A DNA stretch of 10,089 nt, taken from assembly GCA_003219995.1 (NCBI GenBank), contig QHRC01000014.1, positions 1 through 10,089 of the forward strand, written 5' to 3'. The position numbers were made by a program, and so were the translations under genes. The notes beneath the pieces are model-generated. The model saw only the letters and a list, made by a program, of their open reading frames with translations, made no database searches and had not been told where the DNA came from. The DNA comes from Verrucomicrobiota bacterium (lineage in GTDB: Bacteria; Verrucomicrobiota; Verrucomicrobiia; Chthoniobacterales; UBA10450). How positions within the stretch are numbered: the first letter of the stretch is position 1; each line of letters begins with the position of its first letter. Positions 1-6,898 of this stretch are shown here, piece by piece.

Positions 1-669
1 AAGCAAGCGCGCGATCTTGTTAAAGAATTCGACGGACAAATTGAAAGATTGCCGCGCGATTGGTTGGAGCGTCTGGGTAAGGAAAAAGGTCAACCGCTCA
101 GAATTGGGAAACGGCTCGTGATCATGCGTGCAAAAGAAAAACGGGAAGCTGGCAGCTTCCCCTACAGATTAGTTTTGCGGGCCGGGATGGCGTTTGGAAC
201 CGGTGAGCACGCAACGACGGCGATGTCGCTGCGATTGCTCGAGCAAGTGACTCGCAGATGGACATCGGACTGGTCGCTTGTCGATGTTGGCACGGGCAGC
301 GGAATTCTTGCCCTCGCGGCAAAATGCTTTGGCGCAAAACGCGTGATCGGGATCGATGCCGATCCGACTGCGATCGCAACCGCGAAAGAAAACGCGCGCC
401 TGAACAAGATCGACAATGTTGATTTTCGAGTGACGGATGTGCGGCGCTGGAAGCCGCCGCCAAAGATCGACATCGTCACCGCGAACTTGTTTAGCGAATT
501 GCTGGTCGAGGTTTTGCCGAAATTGAAACGAAGTCGCTGGTTGATTCTTTCCGGTGTTTTGCGCGGCAAACAGGAGGATGAATTAATCGGCGCACTTCAA
601 CGAAACAAGATCGACATCGTGCAAGTGCGTCGTCGCGGAAAATGGATCGCGATTTTGGCGCGGCTGTAG
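1..669 (+). CDS. prmA: Ribosomal protein L11 methyltransferase, 5' end cut by window
   Basis: PrmA is a cytoplasmic SAM-dependent enzyme that trimethylates amino groups of ribosomal protein L11. The frame is open from base 1 and shows 222 residues against roughly 290 usual for the family, so the N-terminal part lies outside the window. The TTG at 49 is therefore not taken as the start. Numbering from that TTG, the family signature AFGTGEHATT is at residues 48-57 (commonly GTGTHPTT, so a Glu/Ala variant). The Rossmann SAM motif VDVGTGSGILALA is at 78-90, the acidic strand end GIDAD at 101-105, and a TANLFSELL segment at 144-152 stands where the family usually has ANIL. LSGVLRGKQ at 168-176 matches the late family motif. 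The TAG stop (667-669) lies inside the inverted repeat at 664-727. A generic methyltransferase is unlikely given the AFGTG motif. Confidence 0.93.
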   Translation, partial: KQARDLVKEFDGQIERLPRDWLERLGKEKGQPLRIGKRLVIMRAKEKREAGSFPYRLVLRAGMAFGTGEHATTAMSLRLLEQVTRRWTSDWSLVDVGTGSGILALAAKCFGAKRVIGIDADPTAIATAKENARLNKIDNVDFRVTDVRRWKPPPKIDIVTANLFSELLVEVLPKLKRSRWLILSGVLRGKQEDELIGALQRNKIDIVQVRRRGKWIAILARL

Positions 670-727
670 CGGCGCTCTGTGAGCGCCGAACCCCAGTTAA
701 TGCGACGCTCATAGACCGCCGCTACAG
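664..727. repeat. REP-like inverted repeat, type A copy 1
   Basis: A 64-base element bounded by CTGTAG and CTACAG. Its two outer arms are near-perfect reverse complements (about 22 of 25 positions). The left arm folds on itself as CGGCGCTC-TGT-GAGCGCCG, eight perfect pairs with a three-base loop. The right arm has a weaker counterpart around ATA. A close relative lies at 4768-4829. The first six bases contain the prmA stop codon. It may end or stabilise the prmA transcript, but there is no U-tract. The layout (paired hairpins, extragenic, repeated) resembles REP/BIME elements moved by RAYT transposases; that link is inference. Confidence 0.85.
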
Positions 728-801
728 TAAAAGCAATTTGACGCGCGGGAAGGCCGCCAGCTATTTTCCCTGACCCTTGGCGGCTTCGGTTTTCTGCATC
801 G

Positions 802-823
802 AGCGGTTTAATCATAAGCCGCT
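802..823 (+). promoter_or_regulatory. Leader hairpin just before the NDK start
   Basis: AGCGGTTTA and TAAGCCGCT pair over nine bases (one G-U) around the loop ATCA, ending nine bases before the ATG at 833. The GAAG at 824-827, the only Shine-Dalgarno-like bases, directly follows the stem. A second hairpin lies upstream: 753-759 pairs with 778-784, extendable with wobbles to 751-760/777-786, with a loop of about 16 bases. Neither is followed by a U-tract. They could modulate translation of the next gene, or the first could be a remnant of prmA termination. No recognised riboswitch consensus is visible. Confidence 0.3.
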
Positions 824-832
824 GAAGCAACC

Positions 833-1909
833 ATGCAGGCCGAAGAACTTTCCTACGCCATCGTTACGCCGTATTCGACGCGCAAATCGCGCACCGGTGG
901 GATCGTTGCGCGGTTGATTTCGCGCACGGGACTTGATCTTGTCGGCTCGCGAATGTTCGCGCCAAGCGCGGAACTGGCCAAGCGCTACGCGCAAACGATC
1001 GTGACCGAATCAGACCCGGACCACCGGGCGACGCAGGAATTGATCCGCGATTACGTGCTGAAAAATTTCACTGGAGAAATCAATGGTCAGCGGCCGCGCG
1101 TTCTGTTCCTGATCTTTCGTGGATCGGACGCGATCGAAAAAATTCATCGCGCAGTTGGACATATCGTGCACGAGCGCACGCGTGGCGAAACAATTCGCGA
1201 CACTTTTGGCGATTACTTCACCGATAGTTCCGGAAAAGTGACTTACTTCGAGCCGGGAGTTCTTGCCGCGTTCAATGCCGACGCAGTCGAGCGCGACCTA
1301 AAATTGTGGGCGGAGTTTTCCGATCTCGACGGCGGCATTCTCGATCGCGCAATCGAGTTCCCCCCGGGCATGAAGGTAGAGAAGACGCTTGTGCTGATCA
1401 AGCCGGACAATTTCAAATTTCCGAACCTGCGACCGGGCGGGGTCATCGAAGTTTTTTCCCGGACTGGCCTCTACATCGTCGGCTTCAAGGTCCATTGCAT
1501 GAGCGTAGCGCAGGCGGAGGAGTTTTACGGACCGGTGCTGACAGTTCTCGAAGAAAAGCTCGGGCCCGAAAAAGGACGCAGCGCGTGGGAGGAGATTGTC
1601 GAGTTCATGGCCGGCTTGAAGCCGAGCAAATGTCCGCCAGAGAGACGCGAAAAACCTGGCACAGAAAAATCCATCGCCATTGTTTATCAGGGTGTGGACG
1701 CAGTCCGCAAAGTCCGGGACGTGCTCGGCCCAACCGATCCGGCGAAAGCGCCGCCGGGCTCGATCCGGAAAGAATTTGGCCAGACGATTATGATCAACGC
1801 GGCGCACGCCTCTGACTCGGTCGAGAACGCGAAACGCGAGATGGCAATCGTCGCAGTGGCTGAGAATAACTTCAAACCTTTGATTGAAAACTTCTATCGC
1901 CGCCAATAA
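833..1909 (+). CDS. Tandem-domain nucleoside-diphosphate kinase, N-terminal domain degenerate
   Basis: NDK transfers the gamma phosphate between nucleoside triphosphates and diphosphates through a phospho-histidine. The C-terminal half (about 183-340) is a complete NDK domain. KTLVLIKPD at 184-192 gives the phosphate-binding Lys190. R249, R295, T301, R312 and N322 keep the spacing of human NDK R58, R88, T94, R105 and N115. NAAHASDS at 322-329 places the catalytic His at 325. Two insertions of about 11 and 16 residues flank R249-M259. The N-terminal half (about 6-162) has the same layout: YAIVTPYS at 8-15 for LVLIKPDN, then RTGLDLVG, GSDAIEKI and TIRDTFG. However, Lys is replaced by Thr12, and the His segment reads YFEPGVLA. 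It is therefore probably a non-catalytic copy. Length is 358 residues against about 140-150 for a single NDK. The ATG at 833 sits at the expected domain start, with a weak ribosome site. It looks monocistronic or co-transcribed with the aminotransferase 38 bases downstream. Confidence 0.85.
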   Translation: MQAEELSYAIVTPYSTRKSRTGGIVARLISRTGLDLVGSRMFAPSAELAKRYAQTIVTESDPDHRATQELIRDYVLKNFTGEINGQRPRVLFLIFRGSDAIEKIHRAVGHIVHERTRGETIRDTFGDYFTDSSGKVTYFEPGVLAAFNADAVERDLKLWAEFSDLDGGILDRAIEFPPGMKVEKTLVLIKPDNFKFPNLRPGGVIEVFSRTGLYIVGFKVHCMSVAQAEEFYGPVLTVLEEKLGPEKGRSAWEEIVEFMAGLKPSKCPPERREKPGTEKSIAIVYQGVDAVRKVRDVLGPTDPAKAPPGSIRKEFGQTIMINAAHASDSVENAKREMAIVAVAENNFKPLIENFYRRQ

Positions 1910-1947
1910 TGTGCGCTCCCTGAATTTTGCAAACTCATAAGATCGAC

Positions 1948-3111
1948 ATGGAAATTTCCGAACGCGCCGCTCAACTGACTCCCTCGCTCACGCTGTCGAT
2001 CGACAGCAAAGCCAAAGCGATGAAAGCCGAAGGGATCGACGTTTGCGGGTTCGGCGCGGGCGAACCTGATTTCGACACGCCCGAACACATCAAAGCGGCA
2101 GCGATTGCGGCATTGGAAGCCGGTTTCACAAAATATACGCCGAGCTCCGGTATTCCCGAATTACGTCAGGCGATTGCCGAAAAATTGGCGACCTACAATC
2201 AGCTTACTTATCGCGCGACCCAGGTGGTGGTGAGCAACGGGGCGAAGCACGCATGTTACAACGCGGTCCTGGCAACGTGTCAGCCCGGCGACGAAGTTGT
2301 CATCCCGGCGCCTTATTGGGTCAGTTATCCGGACATGGTAAAGCTGGCGGGCGCGGATGCGGTGATCGTACCGACAACGGAGCGCAATGCGTGGAAAATG
2401 CGCGCGGCAGATTTCGAAAACGCGATGACGCCGCGCACCAAGATGCTGATCCTGAACAGTCCGTGCAATCCGACCGGCTCGGTCTACACACGGGAGGAGT
2501 TGCAAGCCATTGTCGATGTTGCAGCCGAGGAAGACATTTACATTTTGTCGGACGAAATTTACGAGAAACTCGTTTATGACGATGCTCAGCATGTGAGCAT
2601 CGCGTCGCTTTCCAAGGAAGCGTACGATCTCACCATCACGATCAACGGCTTCAGCAAGTCCTACGCGATGACCGGCTGGCGCTTGGGTTATCTGGCGGCG
2701 CCAGAAGCAATCGCGAAAGCGGTCGATTCCATTCAAAGCCACACAACTGCCAATCCGTCCTCCTTTTCGCAACATGGCGCGCTCGCTGCCTTGAAGGGCG
2801 ACCAGCAACCGCTCGCCGACATGCGCGAGGAATTCGATATGCGCCGCAATTACATGTTCGATCGCGTCTCGAAAATTCCCAACGTAACCGCGGTCAAACC
2901 GCGGGGCGCGTTTTATGTGCTCGTCAATATCAGCCAGCTCGGTCTCACCTCGCAAAATTTTGCCGACCGCCTGCTGAGCAAAGCAAATGTCGCGGTCGTC
3001 CCGGGCGCGGCGTTTGGCGACGATCGGACCGTGCGATTGAGCTACGCCACCAGCATCGACGTAATCAAAAAAGGTCTCGATCGGTTCCAGGATTTTTGCC
3101 GGACGCTCTGA
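1948..3111 (+). CDS. Class I PLP-dependent aminotransferase, aspartate (or aspartate/prephenate) type
   Basis: Cytoplasmic fold-type I transaminase, most like bacterial aspartate aminotransferases of the Thermus/Bacillus subgroup, which exchange amino groups between aspartate and 2-oxoglutarate. Some members also use prephenate. With the ATG at 1948 it has 387 residues, the family norm. The N-terminus (MEISERAAQLTPS) matches family starts, so the TTG seven codons upstream was not chosen. Visible motifs: FGAGEPDFDTP at 35-45, KYTPSSGIPELR at 62-73, the PAPYWVSYPD substrate/cofactor loop, NSPCNPTGS at 170-178, and the SDEIYEKL Asp at 202 that contacts the pyridine nitrogen. The Schiff-base lysine is Lys237 in GFSKSYAMTGWRLGY. 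VRLSYATS near the C-terminus carries the carboxylate-binding Arg. No amino-acid biosynthesis genes sit next to it, so the substrate cannot be fixed from context. A repeat begins five bases after the TGA. Confidence 0.92.
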   Translation: MEISERAAQLTPSLTLSIDSKAKAMKAEGIDVCGFGAGEPDFDTPEHIKAAAIAALEAGFTKYTPSSGIPELRQAIAEKLATYNQLTYRATQVVVSNGAKHACYNAVLATCQPGDEVVIPAPYWVSYPDMVKLAGADAVIVPTTERNAWKMRAADFENAMTPRTKMLILNSPCNPTGSVYTREELQAIVDVAAEEDIYILSDEIYEKLVYDDAQHVSIASLSKEAYDLTITINGFSKSYAMTGWRLGYLAAPEAIAKAVDSIQSHTTANPSSFSQHGALAALKGDQQPLADMREEFDMRRNYMFDRVSKIPNVTAVKPRGAFYVLVNISQLGLTSQNFADRLLSKANVAVVPGAAFGDDRTVRLSYATSIDVIKKGLDRFQDFCRTL

Positions 3112-3116
3112 TAATT

Positions 3117-3202
3117 TGTCATCCTGAGCGAATGCGAAGGATCTCTCTATTGATCGGCCGCATTCTTCGGTCGAGAGATTCCTCGCTGCGCTCAGAATGA
3201 CA
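3117..3202. repeat. Inverted repeat, type B (TGTCATCCTGAGCG family)
   Basis: An 86-base element with long imperfect inverted arms. The left arm begins TGTCATCCTGAGCG. The right arm read in reverse begins TGTCATTCTGAGCG, and both continue to a GGATCTCTC / GAATCTCTC block around a 23-base centre. It is unrelated in sequence to the type A and C elements. From memory, similar sequences are scattered in many soil and candidate-phylum genomes. It fills the whole gap between the aminotransferase and the GH57 gene. Its last six bases, ATGACA, hold the GH57 start codon. It could act as a terminator hairpin for the upstream gene, though it lacks a U-tract. Confidence 0.85.
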
Positions 3203-4786
3203 TCCCGCGGTTCACTCGCGCTCGTTCTGCACGCTCATCTCCCATTCGTCAGGCATCCGGAACACAAGCATTTTCTTGAGGAAGATTGGCTCTTCGAGGC
3301 GATCACCGAGACGTACATCCCGCTTTTGGGCATGATGCAGCGATTGGTAAACGAGGGCGTCCCGTTCAAGCTTACCATGTCGCTCACGCCGACGCTTTGC
3401 GCGATGCTGGAGGACGAGCTTTTACGAGATCGTTACGTTCAGCATCTCGATCTTTTGCTCGATCTGGCCGACCGCGAGCGACAACGGAATTTCAATCATC
3501 CAAAACTTCGAGAGCTCGGCGAATTTTATTTCGGCATGTTTACCGAGACGCGACGGTTCTTTGTTGATGAATGGAAACGCGATTTACTCGCGGCCTTTCG
3601 ACAGCTTCGCGGAGCCGGCGCGCTCGAAATTATTGCCTCGGCCGCAACCCATGGATTGCTGCCGCTGATTCTACAACAGTCCCGCGCAGCCGCCCGTGCG
3701 CAGGTTTTCATCGGCCGGGATGTATATGTCGATCTTTTTGATGCCGATCCAAGCGGGTTTTGGTTGCCGGAGTGCGCCTATGCGCCCGGCTTGGAAACGA
3801 TTTTGCAGGAGGCGAACATTCGCTGGTTCGTTCTCGATGCGCACGGATTGCTCTTTGGAAATCCGCGGCCACGTCGCACAATTTACGCGCCGTGTTACAC
3901 GCCGGCGGGCCCGGCTGTGTTCGCCCGGGATCGCGATTCAAGCCGGCAAGTTTGGAGCGCGCAGGAAGGTTATCCGGGCGATCCAGCGTATCGTGAATTT
4001 TATCGCGACGTCGGTTTTGATCTTCCGCTCGAGCATCTTGGCCCAGTCTCGCGGGGCAGCCGGAAATTTTCCGGCGTGAAATATCATCGTATTACCGGCC
4101 AGGGCCTGGAAAAGGAACTGTATGACCGCGGAGCGGCGGAGAAAGCGGCGGATGCGCATGCCACTCATTTTCTCGAACAGCGCCGCGCCCAGATCCGCGA
4201 ATTAGGCGCGCTCGACGATCTCGATTCAATCGTGATCGTCCCGTTTGATGCGGAATTGTTCGGTCATTGGTGGTTTGAAGGGCCGCGTTTTCTCGAACTC
4301 TTCATTCGCAAAGCGGCGCATGAAGATTTGCGCCTCACTACGCCAGGCGAATTTCTCCAGGCCCATCCGACGCAGCAAACGATCGAACCGGCAATGTCGA
4401 CATGGGGCGACAAAGGTCATCTTGAAGTCTGGCTCGACCAGGCCAACTCCTGGATTTATCCGCATCTACACGCGGCCGCCCGAAGGATGAATGAAATCGC
4501 TCGCCTGCACCTGAACCATTCAAACCCTTTCGCTGATCGCGTTCTGAAACAACTCGCGCGCGAACTCTTGCTCGCGCAATCGAGCGACTGGGCGTTCCTG
4601 ATCAAAACGCGAACCGCCAAAGAATACGCGACCAAACGAACAATCGATCACCTCGCTCGTTTCAATCGATTGTACGAAGAGTTTGCGGCGAGCAATGTCG
4701 ACGAAAAATTTCTCGGCGAGTGCGAGCGGCGCGACAACCTTTTCCGGAACGTGAACTGGCGCTATTACTGTAGCGGCGGCCTATGA
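3197..4786 (+). CDS. GH57 family 1,4-alpha-glucan branching-type enzyme
   Basis: Predicted cytoplasmic glycoside hydrolase family 57 protein of the Thermus TTHA1902-like group, which makes alpha-1,6 branches in glycogen-like glucans. Length is 529 residues, close to that group. Motifs: HAHLPFVRHPE at 12-22 (conserved region 1), EEDWLFEAITETYIPLL at 28-44, EIIASAATHGLLPLI at 144-158, FWLPECAYAPG at 188-198 with nucleophile Glu192, WFVLDAHG at 210-217, and FDAELFGHWWFEG at 350-362 with acid/base Asp351. The DUF1957-type C-terminal helical region (about 410-520) ends ERRDNLFRNVNWRYY, where homologs usually stop. The last residues, CSGGL, and the TGA are encoded by repeat 4768-4829. The ATG lies in repeat 3117-3202 and is the only plausible start, because an in-frame TGA sits at 3125 and no start codon lies between it and motif 1. 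No other glycogen genes are nearby. An amylase-type GH57 is possible but less likely. Confidence 0.88.
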   Translation: MTSRGSLALVLHAHLPFVRHPEHKHFLEEDWLFEAITETYIPLLGMMQRLVNEGVPFKLTMSLTPTLCAMLEDELLRDRYVQHLDLLLDLADRERQRNFNHPKLRELGEFYFGMFTETRRFFVDEWKRDLLAAFRQLRGAGALEIIASAATHGLLPLILQQSRAAARAQVFIGRDVYVDLFDADPSGFWLPECAYAPGLETILQEANIRWFVLDAHGLLFGNPRPRRTIYAPCYTPAGPAVFARDRDSSRQVWSAQEGYPGDPAYREFYRDVGFDLPLEHLGPVSRGSRKFSGVKYHRITGQGLEKELYDRGAAEKAADAHATHFLEQRRAQIRELGALDDLDSIVIVPFDAELFGHWWFEGPRFLELFIRKAAHEDLRLTTPGEFLQAHPTQQTIEPAMSTWGDKGHLEVWLDQANSWIYPHLHAAARRMNEIARLHLNHSNPFADRVLKQLARELLLAQSSDWAFLIKTRTAKEYATKRTIDHLARFNRLYEEFAASNVDEKFLGECERRDNLFRNVNWRYYCSGGL

Positions 4787-4829
4787 CCGCCGATGAAACG
4801 AATGCGACGCTCATAGAGCGCCGCTACAG
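4768..4829. repeat. REP-like inverted repeat, type A copy 2
   Basis: A 62-base element bounded by CTGTAG and CTACAG. It shares its arms and central ATGCGACGCTCATAGA stretch with the copy at 664-727. The left arm is a CGGCGG/CCGCCG hairpin around TAT, and the right arm is ACGCTC-ATA-GAGCGC-like. It enters the GH57 frame one base out of phase, so its CTGTAG is read as part of Tyr-Cys-Ser and translation runs to a TGA in the element (4784-4786). An ATG at 4783 inside it opens the frame of the next gene but is probably not its start. Confidence 0.85.
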
Positions 4830-4836
4830 ACTTCTC

Positions 4837-5532
4837 ATGACGAGCCGACTAATACTTACTGCTCTTACCGGGGTCGGGACGATATCGATCGCACTTGCCC
4901 AAGAATCGCCTACCGCATCGCCAAGTCCAACACCGGCGCCGACGCCTTCAGCGACCCCCGCGCGAAGTGTTGGGCTCAGTTTTATTCCTCCACCAATGGA
5001 CGGAACGATCAGCCTCGGCATTTACGATCCGAACCGGAAGCTCGTCCGCGTCTTGCATCGCGAAGCAAAGATCGACAATTTCACGATCGATGCAGATTCG
5101 CTCAACACGACGTGGGATGGAAAGAATGACCTTGGCGAAGATTTAACCGCGGGAAAATATCATGCGCAGGGTTATCTGGTCGGACGCTTAAAAGTTGAGC
5201 ATATCGGTCAAGCGGCGACTTTTCCGGGCAGTTCCATGGCGCCGGGAAACGCGCGAGTGAAGCTTGTGCCAAATCCGCTGACGAACGACGCAAATGTAAT
5301 TGTCGATCTTAGCGTCGGATTCGACGAGGCAGGAAGCTACTTAAAAACGATGGATGGATTGCCGTTGTCAACCGTCAGCCAGATGCCGAAATTGGTTCGC
5401 GCCTTAATCTCAAAGAATAACGACAAATCGGTCGACGTTTGGCAGGATGACGGTACGGCGGTCGAGCAGTTTCGTATCTCGAACATCGATAGGATGATGG
5501 CCTTCGACTGTGGCGATTTTGAATTGAAATAA
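4837..5532 (+). CDS. Exported protein with proline-rich linker and FlgD-like Ig domain
   Basis: I do not recognise a named gene. From the ATG at 4837 it has 231 residues. A signal peptide is visible at about 1-21 (basic MTSR, hydrophobic stretch, ALA-QES cleavage site), which is why this start was preferred over the ATG at 4783, whose first codons come from the repeat. A Ser/Thr/Pro/Ala-rich linker follows at about 24-43. Residues about 57-115 resemble the FlgD Ig-like/T9SS-sorting-type beta sandwich: ISLGIYDPNRKLVRVL at 58-73, then TTWDGKNDLGEDLTAGKYHA at 91-110, the typical WDG-x-D-x-G ... L-x-x-G-x-Y pattern. The rest (about 136-231) looks like additional beta-rich sequence without a family I can name. 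It is probably periplasmic or surface-exposed. No gene nearby points to its partner, and no clear Shine-Dalgarno precedes the ATG. Confidence 0.72.
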   Translation: MTSRLILTALTGVGTISIALAQESPTASPSPTPAPTPSATPARSVGLSFIPPPMDGTISLGIYDPNRKLVRVLHREAKIDNFTIDADSLNTTWDGKNDLGEDLTAGKYHAQGYLVGRLKVEHIGQAATFPGSSMAPGNARVKLVPNPLTNDANVIVDLSVGFDEAGSYLKTMDGLPLSTVSQMPKLVRALISKNNDKSVDVWQDDGTAVEQFRISNIDRMMAFDCGDFELK

Positions 5533-5551
5533 GCGCCGCTGGTCACGGCGC
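5533..5551 (+). terminator. Hairpin directly after the FlgD-Ig gene stop
   Basis: GCGCCG (5533-5538) and CGGCGC (5546-5551) form six perfect GC pairs around a seven-base loop, beginning at the first base after the TAA. The following bases are GAAATCTTTGTT, a poor U-tract, so this is at best a weak intrinsic terminator or a 3'-end stabiliser. It could also be a decayed fragment of the type A repeat. It leaves 24 bases before the lpxC-fabZ ATG. Confidence 0.4.
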
Positions 5552-5575
5552 GAAATCTTTGTTAGTTAGCGCAAG

Positions 5576-6898
5576 ATGTCTTCCACGCCCGAGTTTCAAC
5601 ATACCCTCGGAAAAGCCGCCGGGTTCAGCGGCACGTCTCTGCACACAGGCGAAAAGGTTTCGCTCAAGTTGCAGCCCGCGCCGGCCGATCACGGAATCAA
5701 ATTCAAGCGCAAGGATTTGGCGGACGAGCCGACGATTGACGCGAAGATCGACAATCTAAAAACGGTCGAACGCGCGACGACCATCGGCGACGGCTCGGTG
5801 CGGGTGCACACGGTCGAGCATATTCTCTCGGCGCTTTCCGCGATGGGCGTGGACAACGCCATCGTCGAGATGGACGCCAACGAGCCGCCCATCGGCGACG
5901 GCAGCGCCCAACCGTACGTCGATGTGATCAAACGCGCGGGCGTCACGCCGCAGGAGGCGCCCAGGAAATTCCTCGACGTGCGCGAGCCAATGTATGTCGA
6001 ATCGAAGACGGGGGCGCTCCTCGTTCTCCTGCCGGACGAGAGTTTTCGCATCTCGTGCACGCAGGCCGGTCCGAACAATCGGTTCACGCAGTTTTTGTCG
6101 ACGGAAATCACCCCGGCGGTCTTCGAGCGCGAAATCGCACCGGCGCGGACGTTTGTTTACTACGAAGACGTGCGCGCGCTCATGGACAAAAATTTGATCA
6201 AAGGGGGCAGTCTGGAAAATGCCGTCGTCGTGCGCGGCGACGCTGTGTTGGGCAAAGAGCCGCTTCGTTTCGAGGACGAATTCGTTAGGCATAAGATACT
6301 CGACATCATCGGCGACCTTGCGCTGGTGGGTCGTCGTATTCGCGGTCACGTCGTCGCGGTAAAACCGGGTCATGCGGCGAACGCGGAGCTGGCGCGCGCA
6401 TTGGCGCGCGAACAGACGCGAAGAAGCGCGCTGGAAGTGCCTCGGGCGATGCCGCGGGGCGATGGCGGACTCAATACCGACGAGGTGATGCAAATTTTGC
6501 CGCATCGTTATCCGTTCCTGATGGTGGATCGGATCGTTGATTTTGAAGGCGACAATAAGGTTACCGGCGTCAAGTTGGTGTCGATCAACGAACCTTTTTT
6601 TCAAGGACATTTTCCCGGGCATCCGGTGATGCCGGGAGTGATGCTGGTGGAAGCGATGGCGCAAGTGGCAAGCGTCTTATTGTTCAAACTGTCGAAAACT
6701 TCGAGTCGCATCGGTTACTTTATGAGCGCAGACGGGGTGAAGTTTCGCAAACCTGTTTTCCCCGGCGATACCATCTTCATCCATGCCGAGCTGACGAAAG
6801 CGCGCGGCAATCGCCTGGCGAAAGCAAAATGTCACTGCGTGGTGAACGACGCCGTTGTCTCGGAAGGCGAACTGATGTTCACGTTCCTCGAGAAATGA
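5576..6898 (+). CDS. lpxC-fabZ: Bifunctional UDP-3-O-acyl-GlcNAc deacetylase / 3-hydroxyacyl-ACP dehydratase (LpxC-FabZ fusion)
   Basis: One 440-residue chain joins two cytoplasmic enzymes. LpxC (about 10-280) is the zinc deacetylase and first committed step of lipid A synthesis. HTVEHILSAL at 78-87 gives His82, and RHKILDIIGDLAL at 238-250 gives His239 and Asp243; together these are the zinc ligands. KPGHAANAELARAL at 263-276 carries His266, matching the E. coli general acid His265. A short linker (about 281-300) leads to FabZ (about 301-440), which dehydrates 3-hydroxyacyl-ACP. It shows ILPHRYPFLMVDRI at 307-320 and GHFPGHPVMPGVMLVEAMAQ at 344-363, with catalytic His345 and Glu359 spaced as in E. 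coli (54/68). Both halves keep all key residues, so both are probably active. Such fusions are known in Bacteroidota and some related phyla. The stop overlaps lpxA by ATGA, so they are probably co-translated. The ATG at 5576 fits the LpxC N-terminus, though no strong ribosome site is visible. Confidence 0.95.
   Translation: MSSTPEFQHTLGKAAGFSGTSLHTGEKVSLKLQPAPADHGIKFKRKDLADEPTIDAKIDNLKTVERATTIGDGSVRVHTVEHILSALSAMGVDNAIVEMDANEPPIGDGSAQPYVDVIKRAGVTPQEAPRKFLDVREPMYVESKTGALLVLLPDESFRISCTQAGPNNRFTQFLSTEITPAVFEREIAPARTFVYYEDVRALMDKNLIKGGSLENAVVVRGDAVLGKEPLRFEDEFVRHKILDIIGDLALVGRRIRGHVVAVKPGHAANAELARALAREQTRRSALEVPRAMPRGDGGLNTDEVMQILPHRYPFLMVDRIVDFEGDNKVTGVKLVSINEPFFQGHFPGHPVMPGVMLVEAMAQVASVLLFKLSKTSSRIGYFMSADGVKFRKPVFPGDTIFIHAELTKARGNRLAKAKCHCVVNDAVVSEGELMFTFLEK

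Noticed and set aside
49..51. TTG at base 49 as the start of prmA
   Set aside because: The same frame is open to base 1 with plausible PrmA sequence, and the family needs some 60-70 more N-terminal residues.
1298..1906. Antisense and alternate-frame open frames over the NDK gene
   Set aside because: They fall inside the well-supported C-terminal NDK domain and show no protein family features.
2161..2955. Antisense open frame of 264 codons opposite the aminotransferase
   Set aside because: Shadow frame with Arg/His-rich composition and no motif; the plus-strand aminotransferase explains the region.
5756..6664. Long antisense open frame (302 codons) opposite lpxC-fabZ
   Set aside because: It lies fully opposite a gene with complete catalytic motifs, has a His/Arg-rich composition typical of reverse-frame shadows in GC-rich DNA, and shows no recognisable domain.
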